Shown: positions 23,966 through 35,131, numbered from the stretch's first letter. The stretch: DNA of 46,003 nucleotides from Kangiellaceae bacterium (GCA_026196875.1 JAPHTP010000093.1:1-46003); one strand, 5' to 3'. Notes: generated by a model not told the origin, from the letters alone. A program made the numbers and translations.

Positions 23966-24730
23966 CTAAAGCCTGGCACCTCCATCGACTTCAATAACTC
24001 GACCGTTGATATAATCATTATCAAAAATAAATAAAATGGTTTTTGCAATTTCTTCGCTTTCCCCCATTCTTGCTAAAGGGATCTGCATTTCAGCACGTCT
24101 AATTGCTTCAACAGGCATGCTTGCGGTCATTTCTGTCGCAATAAACCCAGGCGCAATCGCGCAGCTACGAATTCCATGGCGAGCCAACTCTTTTGCCCAG
24201 GTGACAGACATTGCGGCGACACCCGCTTTGGCCGCCGTATAGTTTGTTTGGCCGAAATTTCCTGCACGACTAATGCTCGAAATATTTATGATAACGCCTT
24301 TAGATTTAGTTTCTATCATTGCGGTGGCAGCTTCTCTTGCACAAAGAAAAACACCTGTGAGATTAACATCGATTACCGATTGCCAATCTTCTACAGATAG
24401 CTTACTGACAACCTCGTCACCTTTTGCTTTGACCAACATTCCGTCGCGTAATATGCCCGCGTTGTTTACTAGCCCATCTATTCTTTGAAACTGAGATTTT
24501 ATTTGTGAAAAAGTTTGTTCGACCTGAGATTCAATAGCGACATTTGTAATGAAGCAGGCTACTTCATTTGCACCTGCTGTCATGCATTGTTGTTTTGCTT
24601 GTTCAAGGGAATCTTCGTCCATATCAATCAATGCTAGTTTGGTTCCGTATGAAGCAAGTAATTTGGCCATTGAAAGCCCTAAACCCCGTCCTGCACCAGT
24701 GATTGCGATTACCTTATTTTCCATCTCCAC
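23966..24730 (-). CDS. Short-chain dehydrogenase/reductase (FabG-like)
   Basis: A protein of 254 residues. The GTG at 24730 has GGAG seven bases upstream, while the ATG two codons later has none at a workable distance, so the GTG is preferred. The NAD(P) fold shows 'TGAGRGLGLSMAK' and 'NNAGILRDGM'. The catalytic Ser-Tyr-Lys appears in 'INISSISRAGNFGQTNYTAAKAG'. A short insertion ('KAKGDEVVSKLS') follows the NNAG motif. The end 'GRVIEVDGGARL' is typical. It probably reduces a 3-oxoacyl thioester or a similar carbonyl, but the substrate cannot be read from sequence. It stands alone, so no pathway is implied. Confidence 0.9.
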   Translation of the reverse strand: MEMENKVIAITGAGRGLGLSMAKLLASYGTKLALIDMDEDSLEQAKQQCMTAGANEVACFITNVAIESQVEQTFSQIKSQFQRIDGLVNNAGILRDGMLVKAKGDEVVSKLSVEDWQSVIDVNLTGVFLCAREAATAMIETKSKGVIINISSISRAGNFGQTNYTAAKAGVAAMSVTWAKELARHGIRSCAIAPGFIATEMTASMPVEAIRRAEMQIPLARMGESEEIAKTILFIFDNDYINGRVIEVDGGARL

Positions 24731-25065
24731 TTTGAAGCTCCGATTGCGATTGACTTAATTGTTAGGACCTTAATATAGCTTGAGTTGCAACAAGAGTTAA
24801 GTACAAAAATATGACAGAAGATGACTCATATAGATCTCATGTTCGGTACAAGAAGGAAATGCAATAGATATTCAAAACAAAAATACTGATTAAACTATCG
24901 CAATTTCTGCGGTACCACTTTCATTTTTAAGTTTGGACTTTATATTTCCGTGAAATATCTATATCTATGCTTACCGAGAAAAGTATTAATTTAATGAATA
25001 AGGTTTATTTTACCGATTATTTTGGTGCTAAGTATTGAAAGTCGAGGGAGAAATTGGCTTCTGCT
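24731..25065. other. Intergenic region between the dehydrogenase and a lipoprotein gene
   Basis: AT-rich, 335 bases. No coding frame, repeat or hairpin that I can support. It should carry the dehydrogenase promoter on the minus strand. Confidence 0.4.
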
Positions 25066-25503
25066 CTAATTCATCGAGCAATAACCCTTTATTTTATATC
25101 GAGCTCTTTCAAATTTTGATTCTTCGATTTGGTAACCAGCAGGACACAAGTTGTTTTTAGCTAAATTTGATTCAAGCAAAGTATATGCCTGTTCTTCCAT
25201 CCTAAACTTGAGCGGGACTTTAGCGTCTTCTGGATTTTGTGGCGTTGGAGCCCTTTCTCCAGACCTCTGAGATTTAGTACCCTTGCTACCTTTTCTTGCT
25301 CCTCGTTTCGTCCTTTCAGAAGGCATTTCAGTAAAGGTTTTTTCGCTTTTTTTAGACAGGTTAGTTAAAGTAATGAACTGCGAAAAATATTGCCGCCCAT
25401 CGCTATCTTTATATGAATAAAAACTACCGTCAAATTCTTCAATCGGTGTGGTAGAGCAAGCCGCAAGTAGAACTGATGATAGAAACAAGTAGATAACTTT
25501 CAT
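25066..25503 (-). CDS. Small lipoprotein with a basic, low-complexity middle
   Basis: A protein of 145 residues beginning 'MKVIYLFLSSVLLAACS'; the lipobox LAAC puts the lipidated cysteine at residue 16. Residues 60-95 are rich in Lys/Arg/Ser/Gly/Thr ('ERTKRGARKGSKGTKSQRSG') and probably disordered. The last 45 residues are more globular and have two cysteines. I do not recognise a family. The basic stretch could bind acidic polymers at the envelope, but that is speculation. Confidence 0.65.
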   Translation of the reverse strand: MKVIYLFLSSVLLAACSTTPIEEFDGSFYSYKDSDGRQYFSQFITLTNLSKKSEKTFTEMPSERTKRGARKGSKGTKSQRSGERAPTPQNPEDAKVPLKFRMEEQAYTLLESNLAKNNLCPAGYQIEESKFERARYKIKGYCSMN

Positions 25504-25737
25504 TATTTTTCTCTATAAACCTTGATAGTTATAAGATATTTAAAGGAGAAGATGGTTCTGTAAAGTTATGTAAATAGCCGCCAGAAATCAACAAGTTTAC
25601 ATAACCTTGTCGCTAGAAAGGCTTTAGTTGCCTTTTTATTTTACTTTATAAATATCATCTTGGCTTCTGATTCTAATAGTGTCGGCGAATAATTTGGTTT
25701 AGTATATGGCGTATGTGTATTGCAAAAACTGATCATT

Positions 25738-25974
25738 GTGAAAAATAGACTCACTTCGCTACCTATTTACTTATCCTTGCTTGTTCTTTCGGGCTGTATT
25801 GATGATTATTACGGTTATACGCAGCAAGAGTGGAATAACCTTTCGCAGGAGCAACAGAAAAAAGCTATCGACAAATACAATAAGCTGGTTGCTGGCAAAA
25901 ATAAAATGGTAGAAGGCGATAAGCTAAAGGAAGTAACGGAAGAATTTATTGATCGAAATATTGGTAAGCACTAG
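25738..25974 (+). CDS. Very small lipoprotein
   Basis: A protein of 78 residues from a GTG at 25738; a TTG 18 bases earlier is also possible, and neither has a clear ribosome site. The signal peptide ends in 'LVLSGC', so the lipidated cysteine is at residue 20. The short mature part starts 'IDDYYGYTQQEWNNLSQEQQ' and is helical and Gln/Lys-rich ('EQQKKAIDKYNKLV'). This resembles small gammaproteobacterial lipoproteins of unknown role. A bidirectional terminator follows. Confidence 0.65.
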   Translation: MKNRLTSLPIYLSLLVLSGCIDDYYGYTQQEWNNLSQEQQKKAIDKYNKLVAGKNKMVEGDKLKEVTEEFIDRNIGKH

Positions 25975-26015
25975 GCAATAAGAGTTAGAAGTATTCTTTG
26001 GATTATTTGTTAAGT

Positions 26016-26048
26016 AAAAAGCGCCGAATAGCTCGGCGCTTTTTTTTT
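26016..26048. terminator. Strong bidirectional terminator
   Basis: AAAAAGCGCCGA pairs with TCGGCGCTTTTT over 12 bp around a five-base loop and is followed by TTTT. Because it is symmetric it can end the plus-strand lipoprotein gene and the minus-strand remnant that converges on it. Confidence 0.92.
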
Positions 26049-26307
26049 AAGATTTTTTAGCAAAAGATTTTATAAGCGTTTCGTAGTTACTTTTATCTAA
26101 GTCAAAGTAACGGATTGTTGGAGCATCATACTTCATAGTATATAAACCTTTGGGAGTCGCGAAGCCAGTGACTAGCATTTGATAGGAAACTCCGGTGCGA
26201 CTTTGGTTTTTTAGGTGCAGTCGAAATCCATCTTTACCCGCTACATTAACAGGAGAGTTTTCAACTAGCCTCCATCTGGATACCGACAAGGAAGATTGCA
26301 GCGCCAA
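26047..26307 (-). pseudogene. C-terminal remnant of an envelope lipoprotein-like gene
   Basis: About 75-86 residues remain: 'WRLVENSPVNVAGKDGFRLH', then 'GVSYQMLVTGFATPKGLYTM', then 'YDAPTIRYFDL'. This looks like the end of a larger secreted protein. The only in-frame start is a TTG at 26307 with no signal peptide and no ribosome site, inside the remains of another decayed gene. The 3' end and terminator are intact. I take it as a truncated gene, though a short expressed protein cannot be excluded. Confidence 0.55.
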
Positions 26308-26725
26308 TCATTAAGGCTGCTCGCCCCCGTTGAGCAAACATCAAACGCGTTGATAAATAGGACGGTATCGGAGCCTGTTCTTTTTTTTAAATTTAATGCC
26401 TGGCCAATTGAGTAATCATAATTATCTTGTTTATGCTTCCATCATAATGAGCCAAATTGAATCGCTACAGAACCCACAACCCGGTAAAGAGCAATGTGCT
26501 CATCTTAAGATGGCCTTTTTTCTTCAGTGAGTTCTGGCAAGTTTTGTAACTTGTAATCAGTTCCCCTGGCGACTTGCTCGTTAATCGCCTTTTGGAACGC
26601 TTTTGACGATTCTTCTGACCACTCAGGCACTTCTTTGACAGCTCTTGCTGTAAATTAAATCTGTGAATTTCGACGTCCGTCGGTAAAATCGTTAATTGCT
26701 GAGGTCTATCTTCAATAGTTGTAGA
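26261..26725 (-). pseudogene. Multiply frameshifted remnant of an envelope protein gene
   Basis: Protein-like pieces follow one another on the minus strand in changing frames. Around 26720-26650 there is 'IEDRPQQLTILPTDVEIHRF'. Around 26650-26505 there is 'AVKEVPEWSEESSKAFQKAI', then 'YKLQNLPELTEEKR'. Around 26430-26330 there is 'YDYSIGQALNLKKRTGSDTV', then 'LFINAFDVCSTG'. Around 26340-26261 there is 'GRAALMIGAAIFLVGI'. From memory this order fits a proteobacterial envelope lipoprotein with 'LPtDVev.el', 'vpeWse', 'dYslG...' and 'GAdyaLFv...s.gRaal' segments. Stops and frame changes rule out an intact product. The next gene remnant overlaps its end. Confidence 0.6.
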
Positions 26726-26918
26726 TTACAATCGATTGTGTAGTCGAGCCTTATTCGAGCAACACCCGATTATTGAATAATGAGTTATCTGGTGAAATAT
26801 AAGTATTTGATTAGGTTATTATTAACTCCAAAAGGCGGTTAAAAAATGTGCAGAAATTGTAATGCTTGGCTAATTGGCTGGGATTTATACCGTCGATAGC
26901 CTATAATACATACCGTTA

Positions 26919-27076
26919 GCTCTCGGGGTGCCTGAAAAAGCAGAATTAGTTAAGACTAATACTTGCCATTTCGCTGTGCTGAGATGTTACTTAAAGTAGT
27001 TTGAAGTAGTCACAGATAAACTGCTGTAGCAAACCCGTAGAACCTGATCCGATTAGCATCGGCGTAGGGATGAGCG
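26919..27076 (+). promoter_or_regulatory. TPP (THI-box) riboswitch
   Basis: The conserved elements are in order: TCTCGGGGTGCC (from 26921), CTGAGA (26979-26984), ACCCGTAGAACCTGATCC (from 27033) and CGGCGTAGGGATGAG to about 27075. They form the standard aptamer for thiamin pyrophosphate, here 128 bases before thiC. The stretch between CTGAGA and ACCCGTAG is about 48 bases, longer than usual, so the P3 arm is extended. High TPP should shut the thi operon. Confidence 0.95.
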
Positions 27077-27090
27077 ACAAGTCAATTCTT

Positions 27091-27123
27091 ACAGTGTTAG
27101 TAATATTTTGAAAGAAACACTGT
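27091..27123 (+). promoter_or_regulatory. Possible expression platform between the TPP riboswitch and thiC
   Basis: A perfect 8-bp stem ACAGTGTT/AACACTGT with a 17-base loop is followed by CTTTGTCTCTC. It is weak as a terminator. It could still be the switching element, or control may act on the ribosome site (GAGGA near 27193). Confidence 0.35.
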
Positions 27124-27194
27124 CTTTGTCTCTCAATCGCCTCGCTACGTTAGTTAAATCTTTTTAAGTGACAATTAGAGTCATTTATAGCTGA

Positions 27195-29108
<1,914 letters not shown>

Positions 29109-29148
29109 CGAACATTGATATCGTGCTTTTGAAGTAAGAAAGAAATAT

Positions 29149-30270
29149 ATGCCAAACCAACTCAAGATAGGAATAGTCGGTGCCGGAATAATGGGTAGGC
29201 TGCTCGCGTGGCAGTTATCCAACGCCGGCCATCAGATTACTATTTTTGATAAAGATCCTATTGAATTTGGAAACGCTGCGGCTTATACCGCTGCGGGAAT
29301 GTTAACACCTTATTCTGAAGTCGAATCAGCTGAAATGTTGATCTTTCAGATGGGAATGCGCTCATTAGAACTATGGCCAGGTATTGCGAAAAGACTAGGT
29401 TCAGATCTTGGTTTTTATCAAAAGGGAAGTTTGATTGTCAGCCATGTAAATGACCGCGCGGATTTACTTAGGTTTAATCAACAATTAAATTTTAAGTTCA
29501 ATGATTTTAATCTTGCCGAATACGCAGATAAGCCGCGCCAAATTGATCGTTCTCAGCTGTCACAGCTTGAACCAGAAATAGCTTCCCACTTTAGTGAGGC
29601 CACTTACTTACCCCAAGAGAGTTGGCTTTGCACCAAATGTGTGATGCGTTCTCTTGCCGATCAACTTCTTGAAAGAAGAGTTGCCTGGTATGCTCATTCC
29701 GAAATTACGGAGCTCGGAGAGAATTTTGTACAACTCAATAAGCAACGATTCGATTTTAATTGGGTTATAGATTGTCGAGGTTTAGGCGCTAAACGAGACA
29801 TCAATGAGCTAAGAGGCGTGCGTGGAGAAGTGATATTACTTGAAGCGCCCGATGTGAAAGTCAGTCGGCTTGTGAGGTTGATGCATCCCCGTTATCGACT
29901 CTATGTAGTACCCAAAGGTAGAGATAACCTATACACGATTGGGGCGACTCAAATTGAAAGTGATGACGATGGCCCCATTAGTGTTCGCTCAGCGCTAGAG
30001 TTATTGAGTGCCGCTTATAGTTTGCACCCAGGATTTGCCGAAGCAAAAATATTGGAAACTAAAACCAACTGTAGGCCGGCGTTAATTGACAACTTGCCGC
30101 GCGTAGATATTAGTCAAGGGTTAATTCGAGTGAATGGCTTATATCGACATGGGTTTTTATTAGCTCCGACAATTGCTGCAGAAATAGAGAAAGCGATCAG
30201 TTTTGCTGGTAATTATGCTTCCCCTTTTGAAGCCTTGTTCCGCTCATTTGAAGTTGAAGAGTGTGCTTGA
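29149..30270 (+). CDS. thiO: Glycine oxidase ThiO (FAD-dependent)
   Basis: A protein of 373 residues of the DAAO/ThiO family. It oxidises glycine to dehydroglycine for thiazole synthesis, replacing the ThiH tyrosine lyase of E. coli. The N-terminal dinucleotide fold is 'IGIVGAGIMGRLLAWQLSNAG' without its last residue (about residues 7-26), followed by 'YTAAGMLTPYSE'. The C-terminal part has 'YVVPKGRDNLYTIGATQIESD' (less the last residue) and 'GLIRVNGLYRHGFLLAP', a conserved FAD/substrate segment. It lies 40 bases after thiC, and its stop overlaps the start of thiS by one base, implying translational coupling. Confidence 0.92.
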   Translation: MPNQLKIGIVGAGIMGRLLAWQLSNAGHQITIFDKDPIEFGNAAAYTAAGMLTPYSEVESAEMLIFQMGMRSLELWPGIAKRLGSDLGFYQKGSLIVSHVNDRADLLRFNQQLNFKFNDFNLAEYADKPRQIDRSQLSQLEPEIASHFSEATYLPQESWLCTKCVMRSLADQLLERRVAWYAHSEITELGENFVQLNKQRFDFNWVIDCRGLGAKRDINELRGVRGEVILLEAPDVKVSRLVRLMHPRYRLYVVPKGRDNLYTIGATQIESDDDGPISVRSALELLSAAYSLHPGFAEAKILETKTNCRPALIDNLPRVDISQGLIRVNGLYRHGFLLAPTIAAEIEKAISFAGNYASPFEALFRSFEVEECA

Positions 30271-30470
30271 TGATTGAAATTATTTTAAATGGAACTAAGC
30301 AAACAAGTTCCGAAACTAATTTATCTTTGTTTTTATCAAGTCGAGAAAATCAGGGGGCCAACTTTGCGGTTGCATTGAATGAGGAATTTGTTCCCAAATG
30401 CAATTATCAAAAAATTGAATTGAAATCGGGAGATCGCATTGAGCTCGTTGTGCCGATGCAAGGTGGGTAA
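30270..30470 (+). CDS. thiS: Sulphur carrier protein ThiS
   Basis: A protein of 66 residues with the ubiquitin-like fold and the essential C-terminal Gly-Gly ('VPMQGG'). The ATG at 30270 overlaps the thiO stop (TGATG). As a C-terminal thiocarboxylate it donates sulphur to ThiG. 'FAVALNEEFVPKCNYQKIEL' is typical of the family. No thiF adenylyltransferase is in this operon, so activation must use a gene elsewhere (ThiF or MoeB). Confidence 0.93.
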   Translation: MIEIILNGTKQTSSETNLSLFLSSRENQGANFAVALNEEFVPKCNYQKIELKSGDRIELVVPMQGG

Positions 30471-30490
30471 ATGACCACCGTATATTGATT

Positions 30491-30516
30491 GTCATTTCCG
30501 CGAGGGCAGGAGTGAC
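30491..30516. repeat. REP-like palindrome between thiS and thiG
   Basis: GTCATTTCC-GCGAGGGCA-GGAGTGAC resembles the common proteobacterial extragenic palindrome of the form GTCAT.CCCGCGAA.GCGGGAATGAC, with mismatches. It is a single copy here and looks degenerate. It may form a hairpin in the mRNA between thiS and thiG. Confidence 0.5.
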
Positions 30517-30556
30517 GATAACATAATGTTTTTGTATTAAAGCCAAGAGAAAGACT

Positions 30557-31336
30557 ATGTGGCAGTTAGCTGATAAACAACTTGAAAGCCGATTATTAAT
30601 CGGAACCGCGTTATATCCATCTCCGGAAATTATGATGCAATCAATTAAAGCATCGGGTTCTCAGGTCGTAACTGTTTCCTTACGCAGACAAAATCCGACC
30701 GAGTCGGGTGGTAAAGATTTTTGGAAGATGATCCAATCATTAGACTTGAATATCTTACCAAATACAGCAGGGTGTCATTCAGTTAAGGAAGCCATAACTA
30801 CGGCACAAATGGCGCGCGAGTTGTTTAATACCAATTGGGTTAAACTTGAAGTTATTGGCGACGATTATAATCTTCAGCCCGATCCATTCGCGCTATTAGA
30901 AGCGACCCAGGAATTAATCTCACAAGGCTTCGAAGTCTTTCCTTACTGTACTGACGATTTAGTATTATGCGAAAAATTAGTGGCAGCAGGCTGCAAGATT
31001 TTGATGCCTTGGGGCGCACCTATCGGAACAGGTAAAGGTCTTGTGAATCCTTATGCTTTAAGAACCTTACGGGAAAGAATGCCGAACATAACTCTAATTG
31101 TCGACGCTGGCATTGGCGCTCCCTCTCATGCAGTGGAAGCCTTACAAATGGGATATGACGGGGTGTTGTTAAATACTGCGGTGGCACAAGCGTCTGATCC
31201 GGTTAAGATGGCACAAGCTTTTAATTCTGCAATGTTGGCGGGTCGGCTTGCGTATGAATCGGGAGTTATGCCTGAGAGAGATTTAGCGCAACCCAGTACG
31301 CCAACTTTAGGCACGCCGTTTTGGCATCAAGGTTAA
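30557..31336 (+). CDS. thiG: Thiazole synthase ThiG
   Basis: A protein of 259 residues, normal length, with a TIM-barrel fold. It condenses deoxyxylulose 5-phosphate, dehydroglycine (from ThiO) and ThiS thiocarboxylate into the thiazole phosphate. Motifs are '[14 protein letters not shown]', '[10 protein letters not shown]', '[11 protein letters not shown]' with the Schiff-base lysine, '[16 protein letters not shown]' and '[20 protein letters not shown]'. It is separated from thiS by 86 bases carrying a REP-like palindrome. Confidence 0.97.
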   Translation: MWQLADKQLESRLLIGTALYPSPEIMMQSIKASGSQVVTVSLRRQNPTESGGKDFWKMIQSLDLNILPNTAGCHSVKEAITTAQMARELFNTNWVKLEVIGDDYNLQPDPFALLEATQELISQGFEVFPYCTDDLVLCEKLVAAGCKILMPWGAPIGTGKGLVNPYALRTLRERMPNITLIVDAGIGAPSHAVEALQMGYDGVLLNTAVAQASDPVKMAQAFNSAMLAGRLAYESGVMPERDLAQPSTPTLGTPFWHQG

Positions 31337-31485
31337 GATTTTTCGCTCCATTACGGTTATAATGCTGGCCCCTGTTAGTTTCTGATTAAGAATCTAAGGT
31401 GGATTAAAAACCACCAGGGGAGTAGATAAAATAAAAGAAACTAAAAGAAATTAAAGAATAATCATTAAGTTTTAAGTAGTCAGTT

Positions 31486-32967
31486 ATGCCAAGTCATCCA
31501 AAGAATAAACCAGTAGTCTTGACCATCGCCGCCAATGATTCAGCCGGTATGGCAGGGATTGCTCAGGATATTCGTACCTTAGCAGCTCTGGATGTGCATG
31601 CCGCTAGTGTTGTGACAGCGAACACAGCACAAAACAATTTTGAAGTACTTGGAATTAATCCGGTAGATGAAGCTACCCTAAGTCAGCAATTACTAGCGGT
31701 GAGAGAATTGCCAATAGTGGTCGTTAAGGTTGGCTTATTAACAAGTCTGGCTCAGGTTAAAGTTGTTGCTCAGTTTATTCAGTCAACTAACCTTCCGCTA
31801 ATTCTTGATCCTGTTTTAAGTTCAACCAGCGGCTTTGAATTTTTTCCTCGTAAAGATCTGGCTGCCTATGTGGACACCTTACTCCCTTTGACCACTCTGA
31901 TTACACCCAACCGTGAAGAAGCGGCCGAATTAGCTTACTTGACCGTTTCTACACCTGAAGAAGTCGAGTTAGCTGCTGATTCGTTAATGCTTCTTGGTGC
32001 AACTAACATTCTGATTACTGGTGGAGAAGTCGATGGTAAGCTCTGCCAAGATTATTTTACCAGCGATGAAAAAAGCTTCTGGTTATCATCAAATAAGAAG
32101 AAGACTAAAAACACCCGTGGTTCAGGTTGTGCAATGTCATCGACTATCGCCGCTTGTATGGCTAAAGGTTATTCACTATTTGATTCTGTGGTTATTGGTA
32201 AGATGGCTGTTAATCAAGGGTTGAGAGAAAGCTATGCAGCAGGTGAGCAAAAAGGTCCTGTGTTTATTGCTCGCTTCCCTGATCAAGGGACAGATTTGCC
32301 GGTACTCTCTGATGCCGCTGATATCAAAATTGATCGTGAAAGATTCCCAGGATGTAATTTGGTTGCTGGTGAGCACAAGAAGCTCGGCTTGTACCCGGTT
32401 GTTGATAGTGCCGAGTGGATTGAAACCCTGTTACCTCTAGGTGTAACCACCATTCAGTTAAGGGTTAAGGACTTACGTGGTGAAGAGCTAGAAAAGGAAA
32501 TAGAAAAGTCAATTGCCCTTGCTAAGCGGTATGACAGTCGATTATTTATCAATGACTTCTGGCAGCTAGCTATTAAGTATGGAGCGTATGGTGTTCATTT
32601 AGGTCAGGAAGATTTGGATACTGCCGATATAGATGCGATTCACGCTGCAGGTTTAAAACTTGGAACGAGTACTCACTGTCACTACGAAGTGGCGCGGGCA
32701 ACTCAATATAAACCATCCTACATTGCTTGTGGACCTGTGTATCATACCAATACTAAGCAAATGCCCTGGATTCCTCATGGTATTGAGGGTTTAGCATATT
32801 GGCAAAAGGTGCTTGATTATCCTCTAGTTGCTATTGGTGGAATTAATGATGAGAGGATTAAGGCTGTTGCTGCGACCGGAGTGGATGGTTTAGCGATGAT
32901 TACGGCTATTACTGAGGCCGATGAGCCTGAGGAAGTGGCGAAAAGCTTTTTGAAACTTTTCGAATAA
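31486..32967 (+). CDS. thiDE: Bifunctional ThiD-ThiE fusion (HMP-P kinase / thiamin-phosphate synthase)
   Basis: A protein of 493 residues made of two enzymes. Residues 10-265 are ThiD, a ribokinase-fold HMP/HMP-P kinase ('[20 protein letters not shown]', 'DPVLSSTSG', '[10 protein letters not shown]', and the phosphate-binding '[14 protein letters not shown]'). Residues 300-490 are ThiE, the synthase that joins HMP-PP and thiazole phosphate ('[14 protein letters not shown]', '[15 protein letters not shown]', '[11 protein letters not shown]', '[13 protein letters not shown]', '[14 protein letters not shown]', 'AIGGI'). The fusion performs the last steps of thiamin phosphate synthesis. It starts 149 bases after thiG; that gap has a TATAAT-like box near 31360 and a GGTGG/CCACC hairpin, so an extra promoter is possible. 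Confidence 0.96.
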   Translation: MPSHPKNKPVVLTIAANDSAGMAGIAQDIRTLAALDVHAASVVTANTAQNNFEVLGINPVDEATLSQQLLAVRELPIVVVKVGLLTSLAQVKVVAQFIQSTNLPLILDPVLSSTSGFEFFPRKDLAAYVDTLLPLTTLITPNREEAAELAYLTVSTPEEVELAADSLMLLGATNILITGGEVDGKLCQDYFTSDEKSFWLSSNKKKTKNTRGSGCAMSSTIAACMAKGYSLFDSVVIGKMAVNQGLRESYAAGEQKGPVFIARFPDQGTDLPVLSDAADIKIDRERFPGCNLVAGEHKKLGLYPVVDSAEWIETLLPLGVTTIQLRVKDLRGEELEKEIEKSIALAKRYDSRLFINDFWQLAIKYGAYGVHLGQEDLDTADIDAIHAAGLKLGTSTHCHYEVARATQYKPSYIACGPVYHTNTKQMPWIPHGIEGLAYWQKVLDYPLVAIGGINDERIKAVAATGVDGLAMITAITEADEPEEVAKSFLKLFE

Positions 32968-33213
32968 AGGTTAATTGTTGTTTTTCTGAAGCTTCAGTCG
33001 AGTTTCTGTTTCGCATCACTTTGCCTGCGTGAGAACCTGTCGTCAATAAAACATAAAAGTCCGCACACGGAGAAAAAAATCGTTTAATCTCATAAGGATA
33101 TAAAAATAACTTTGTAAGAAATCTCTCACACTGCCTTAATCCATCTCCTAAAGACAACTTTTTAAAAAGAATATATTATTTCCCACGCATTGAGCGACCA
33201 CAAGGATGTAATC

Positions 33214-33438
33214 ATGTTAAATACGCCAAGGATATCAGACACGCCAGGAGCGCAACTGTATAATCGATCAGATAGAGTCATTATCAATGATGAAGGCTAT
33301 TTCTATCGAACTCGTGAGCAGGATCTCATGGGACCCTTTTCCACGGAGTCGGAAGCTCTGTTTGACCTTAATGTGTTTCTCCAGGTTACTGAAATTGAAC
33401 AAGAGCTTAAGGATGAGTTCTTTCTTGATGTAGCCTAA
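33214..33438 (+). CDS. Small conserved protein, DUF6316-like
   Basis: A protein of 74 residues from the ATG at 33214, which has AAGGA seven bases upstream. Its core 'YNRSDRVIINDEGYFYRTRE' then 'QDLMGPFSTESEAL' resembles the DUF6316 pattern of R..R....G.WYF.TREg...GPF......A. No function is known for that family. The helical, acidic C-terminus is 'EIEQELKDEFFLD'. A strong convergent terminator follows. Confidence 0.7.
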   Translation: MLNTPRISDTPGAQLYNRSDRVIINDEGYFYRTREQDLMGPFSTESEALFDLNVFLQVTEIEQELKDEFFLDVA

Positions 33439-33487
33439 AAAGCTCGATTCGAAGTTATCTAAAAACTCAGTTAGATGTTATAAGGTT

Positions 33488-33524
33488 AACCGATTAATGG
33501 ATTTATCCATTAATCGGTTTTTTG
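33488..33524. terminator. Bidirectional terminator between convergent genes
   Basis: AACCGATTAATGGAT pairs with ATCCATTAATCGGTT (15 bp, tight loop) and is followed by TTTTTGG on the plus strand. On the minus strand it overlaps the last codons and stop of the cupin gene. Confidence 0.85.
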
Positions 33525-33965
33525 GTTTTCTTTGATAGTGATTGGTAGTCCTTTGACTCCTGCATAGAAAACCACTATTACTGCGTTTTCATCAGTCTCA
33601 TTGATTCCGTAATGCCATTCTTCAACTAACTCGACTATTGGATCGCCGGCCTTCATTTTCAGGTTTTCACCCTTTTTTGAAACTACCGTCAGTTCTCCGC
33701 TGAGTAACAATCCGGTATTTATTACGGTATGTTTGTGAATAGGCAATCGGGTTTTTGGTGGAATTGTGATCTTGAGGAGCGTGACTTCAGGTTGACCTTC
33801 AGGATAAGTGGGCAACCGATTACCATTCCAACTTTTAGAGCTTTGAACAACTTTTTCTACTTTTACAGTCTTAGTGTAATGTGGCTCGGCGGCAATTGCC
33901 GTCAAAGACCAAACCGAAAAAACGCTCACTAAAAATGGAACTATTTTCTTCAACTTTTTATCCAT
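33510..33965 (-). CDS. Secreted single-domain cupin
   Basis: A protein of 151 residues with a signal peptide ending near 'LTAIAA' (residue 26). It carries a cupin motif 1-like 'LPIHKHTVINTGLLLSGELTVV' (two residues shortened here: 'PIHKHTVINTGLLLSGELTV') in which the histidines are metal-ligand candidates. Motif 2 is the later 'GDPIVELVEEWHYGIN'. Many small cupins of this type have no known substrate. Its start lies seven bases after the tal stop, so it is likely translated from the gnd-tal transcript or a tal transcript. A periplasmic cupin beside cytoplasmic pentose-phosphate genes is not obviously a pathway partner. Confidence 0.8.
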   Translation of the reverse strand: MDKKLKKIVPFLVSVFSVWSLTAIAAEPHYTKTVKVEKVVQSSKSWNGNRLPTYPEGQPEVTLLKITIPPKTRLPIHKHTVINTGLLLSGELTVVSKKGENLKMKAGDPIVELVEEWHYGINETDENAVIVVFYAGVKGLPITIKENQKTD

Positions 33966-33972
33966 TCTTAGC

Positions 33973-34926
33973 CTATAACCTCTCGCTAATCATTGCTTCC
34001 AATTTTTCTTGGTCAGCAGCAAACAATCGAATACCTTCAGCTGTTTTTTCCGTCGCCATCGCGTTTTGGTTAAGCTCCCAGCGGAATACTTGTTCTGTCA
34101 TTTTTTCAGGCTTAGCTTCAATGGCTTCGGGCTGTTTAAGTTTTTGAATGACAGTTCCTTGCGACTGCGAAAGCTCATCCATCAATGCAGGACTAATGGT
34201 TAACCGGTCGCATCCAGCTAGTTCTAAAATTTCTCCAACATTTCTAAAACTTGCTCCCATTACAATCGTTGGATAATCGTGCTGTTTATAGTAATTAAAA
34301 ATATCGGTGACTGAGAGGACTCCGGGATCTTCATTTGCTGGAATAGAGTCTTTCCCGGTTGCCTTTTTATGCCAATCCAAAATTCGACCGACAAAGGGGG
34401 AGATTAAAAATATTCCTGCTTCAGCGCAAGCTCTCGCCTGAGCAAAGCTAAATAGAAGTGTCAAATTACAATTAATATTTTCTTTTTCCAGTTGTTCAGC
34501 TGCTTTTATACCTTCCCAGGTGGAAGCTATCTTTATCAAGATCCGAGACCTATCTATGCCTAGAGATTCATACAGAGCGACCAACTTGCGAGCTTTTGCC
34601 ACGGTTTTTTTGGTATCAAAAGATAACCTTGCGTCTACTTCTGTGGATACTTTCCCTGGAATTAAGGAAAGTAATTTTTTACCGATTAAAACGCTCAAGT
34701 AGTCAACCGCTTCTTCAACTTGCCGAGCCTTATCTTGTGAGCTTTGTTTGGCATAGTCTATGGCTTGCAAAATGGTTTCAGCATAGTTCGGCAAGGCTGC
34801 GGCTTTTAGTAGCAATGATGGATTAGTCGTCGCATCTTCCGGAGAAAAGTCTGCAATAGCGTTAAAGTCACCTGTATCGGCGACGACAGTAGTCATAGTT
34901 TTTAATTGTTCGAGTTGATTTTTCAT
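33973..34926 (-). CDS. tal: Transaldolase
   Basis: A protein of 317 residues, TalB type. It moves a dihydroxyacetone unit between sugar phosphates in the non-oxidative pentose phosphate pathway. Recognisable segments are '[19 protein letters not shown]' near residue 26, '[13 protein letters not shown]', and '[20 protein letters not shown]' holding the Schiff-base lysine (residue about 130). '[20 protein letters not shown]' and '[14 protein letters not shown]' follow. gnd lies upstream on the same strand, and the cupin gene follows after seven bases. Confidence 0.97.
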   Translation of the reverse strand: MKNQLEQLKTMTTVVADTGDFNAIADFSPEDATTNPSLLLKAAALPNYAETILQAIDYAKQSSQDKARQVEEAVDYLSVLIGKKLLSLIPGKVSTEVDARLSFDTKKTVAKARKLVALYESLGIDRSRILIKIASTWEGIKAAEQLEKENINCNLTLLFSFAQARACAEAGIFLISPFVGRILDWHKKATGKDSIPANEDPGVLSVTDIFNYYKQHDYPTIVMGASFRNVGEILELAGCDRLTISPALMDELSQSQGTVIQKLKQPEAIEAKPEKMTEQVFRWELNQNAMATEKTAEGIRLFAADQEKLEAMISERL

Positions 34927-35100
34927 GTTCTTAACCGTAAAAAGAAATTAGTATGACATTAGATAATTGGAGTTCTAGGGTCAATAACAACTATATGACG
35001 ATAATGAATAAGACGATTCAAATCTTGTTTTGAGCAGTGGTTTTCAACGAACGCAAAGTATTATTGCTTCGTGGCAAACTCTTGCTAATCAATCTTTCTG

Positions 35101-35131
35101 CAGTACTATCTCTGATTTAGAGATAGTACTG
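35101..35131 (-). terminator. Perfect 13-bp hairpin after gnd
   Basis: CAGTACTATCTCT (35101-35113) pairs perfectly with AGAGATAGTACTG (35119-35131) around a five-base loop, 22 bases past the gnd stop. No U-run follows on the minus strand, so it may stabilise the gnd 3' end rather than terminate efficiently. Confidence 0.5.
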
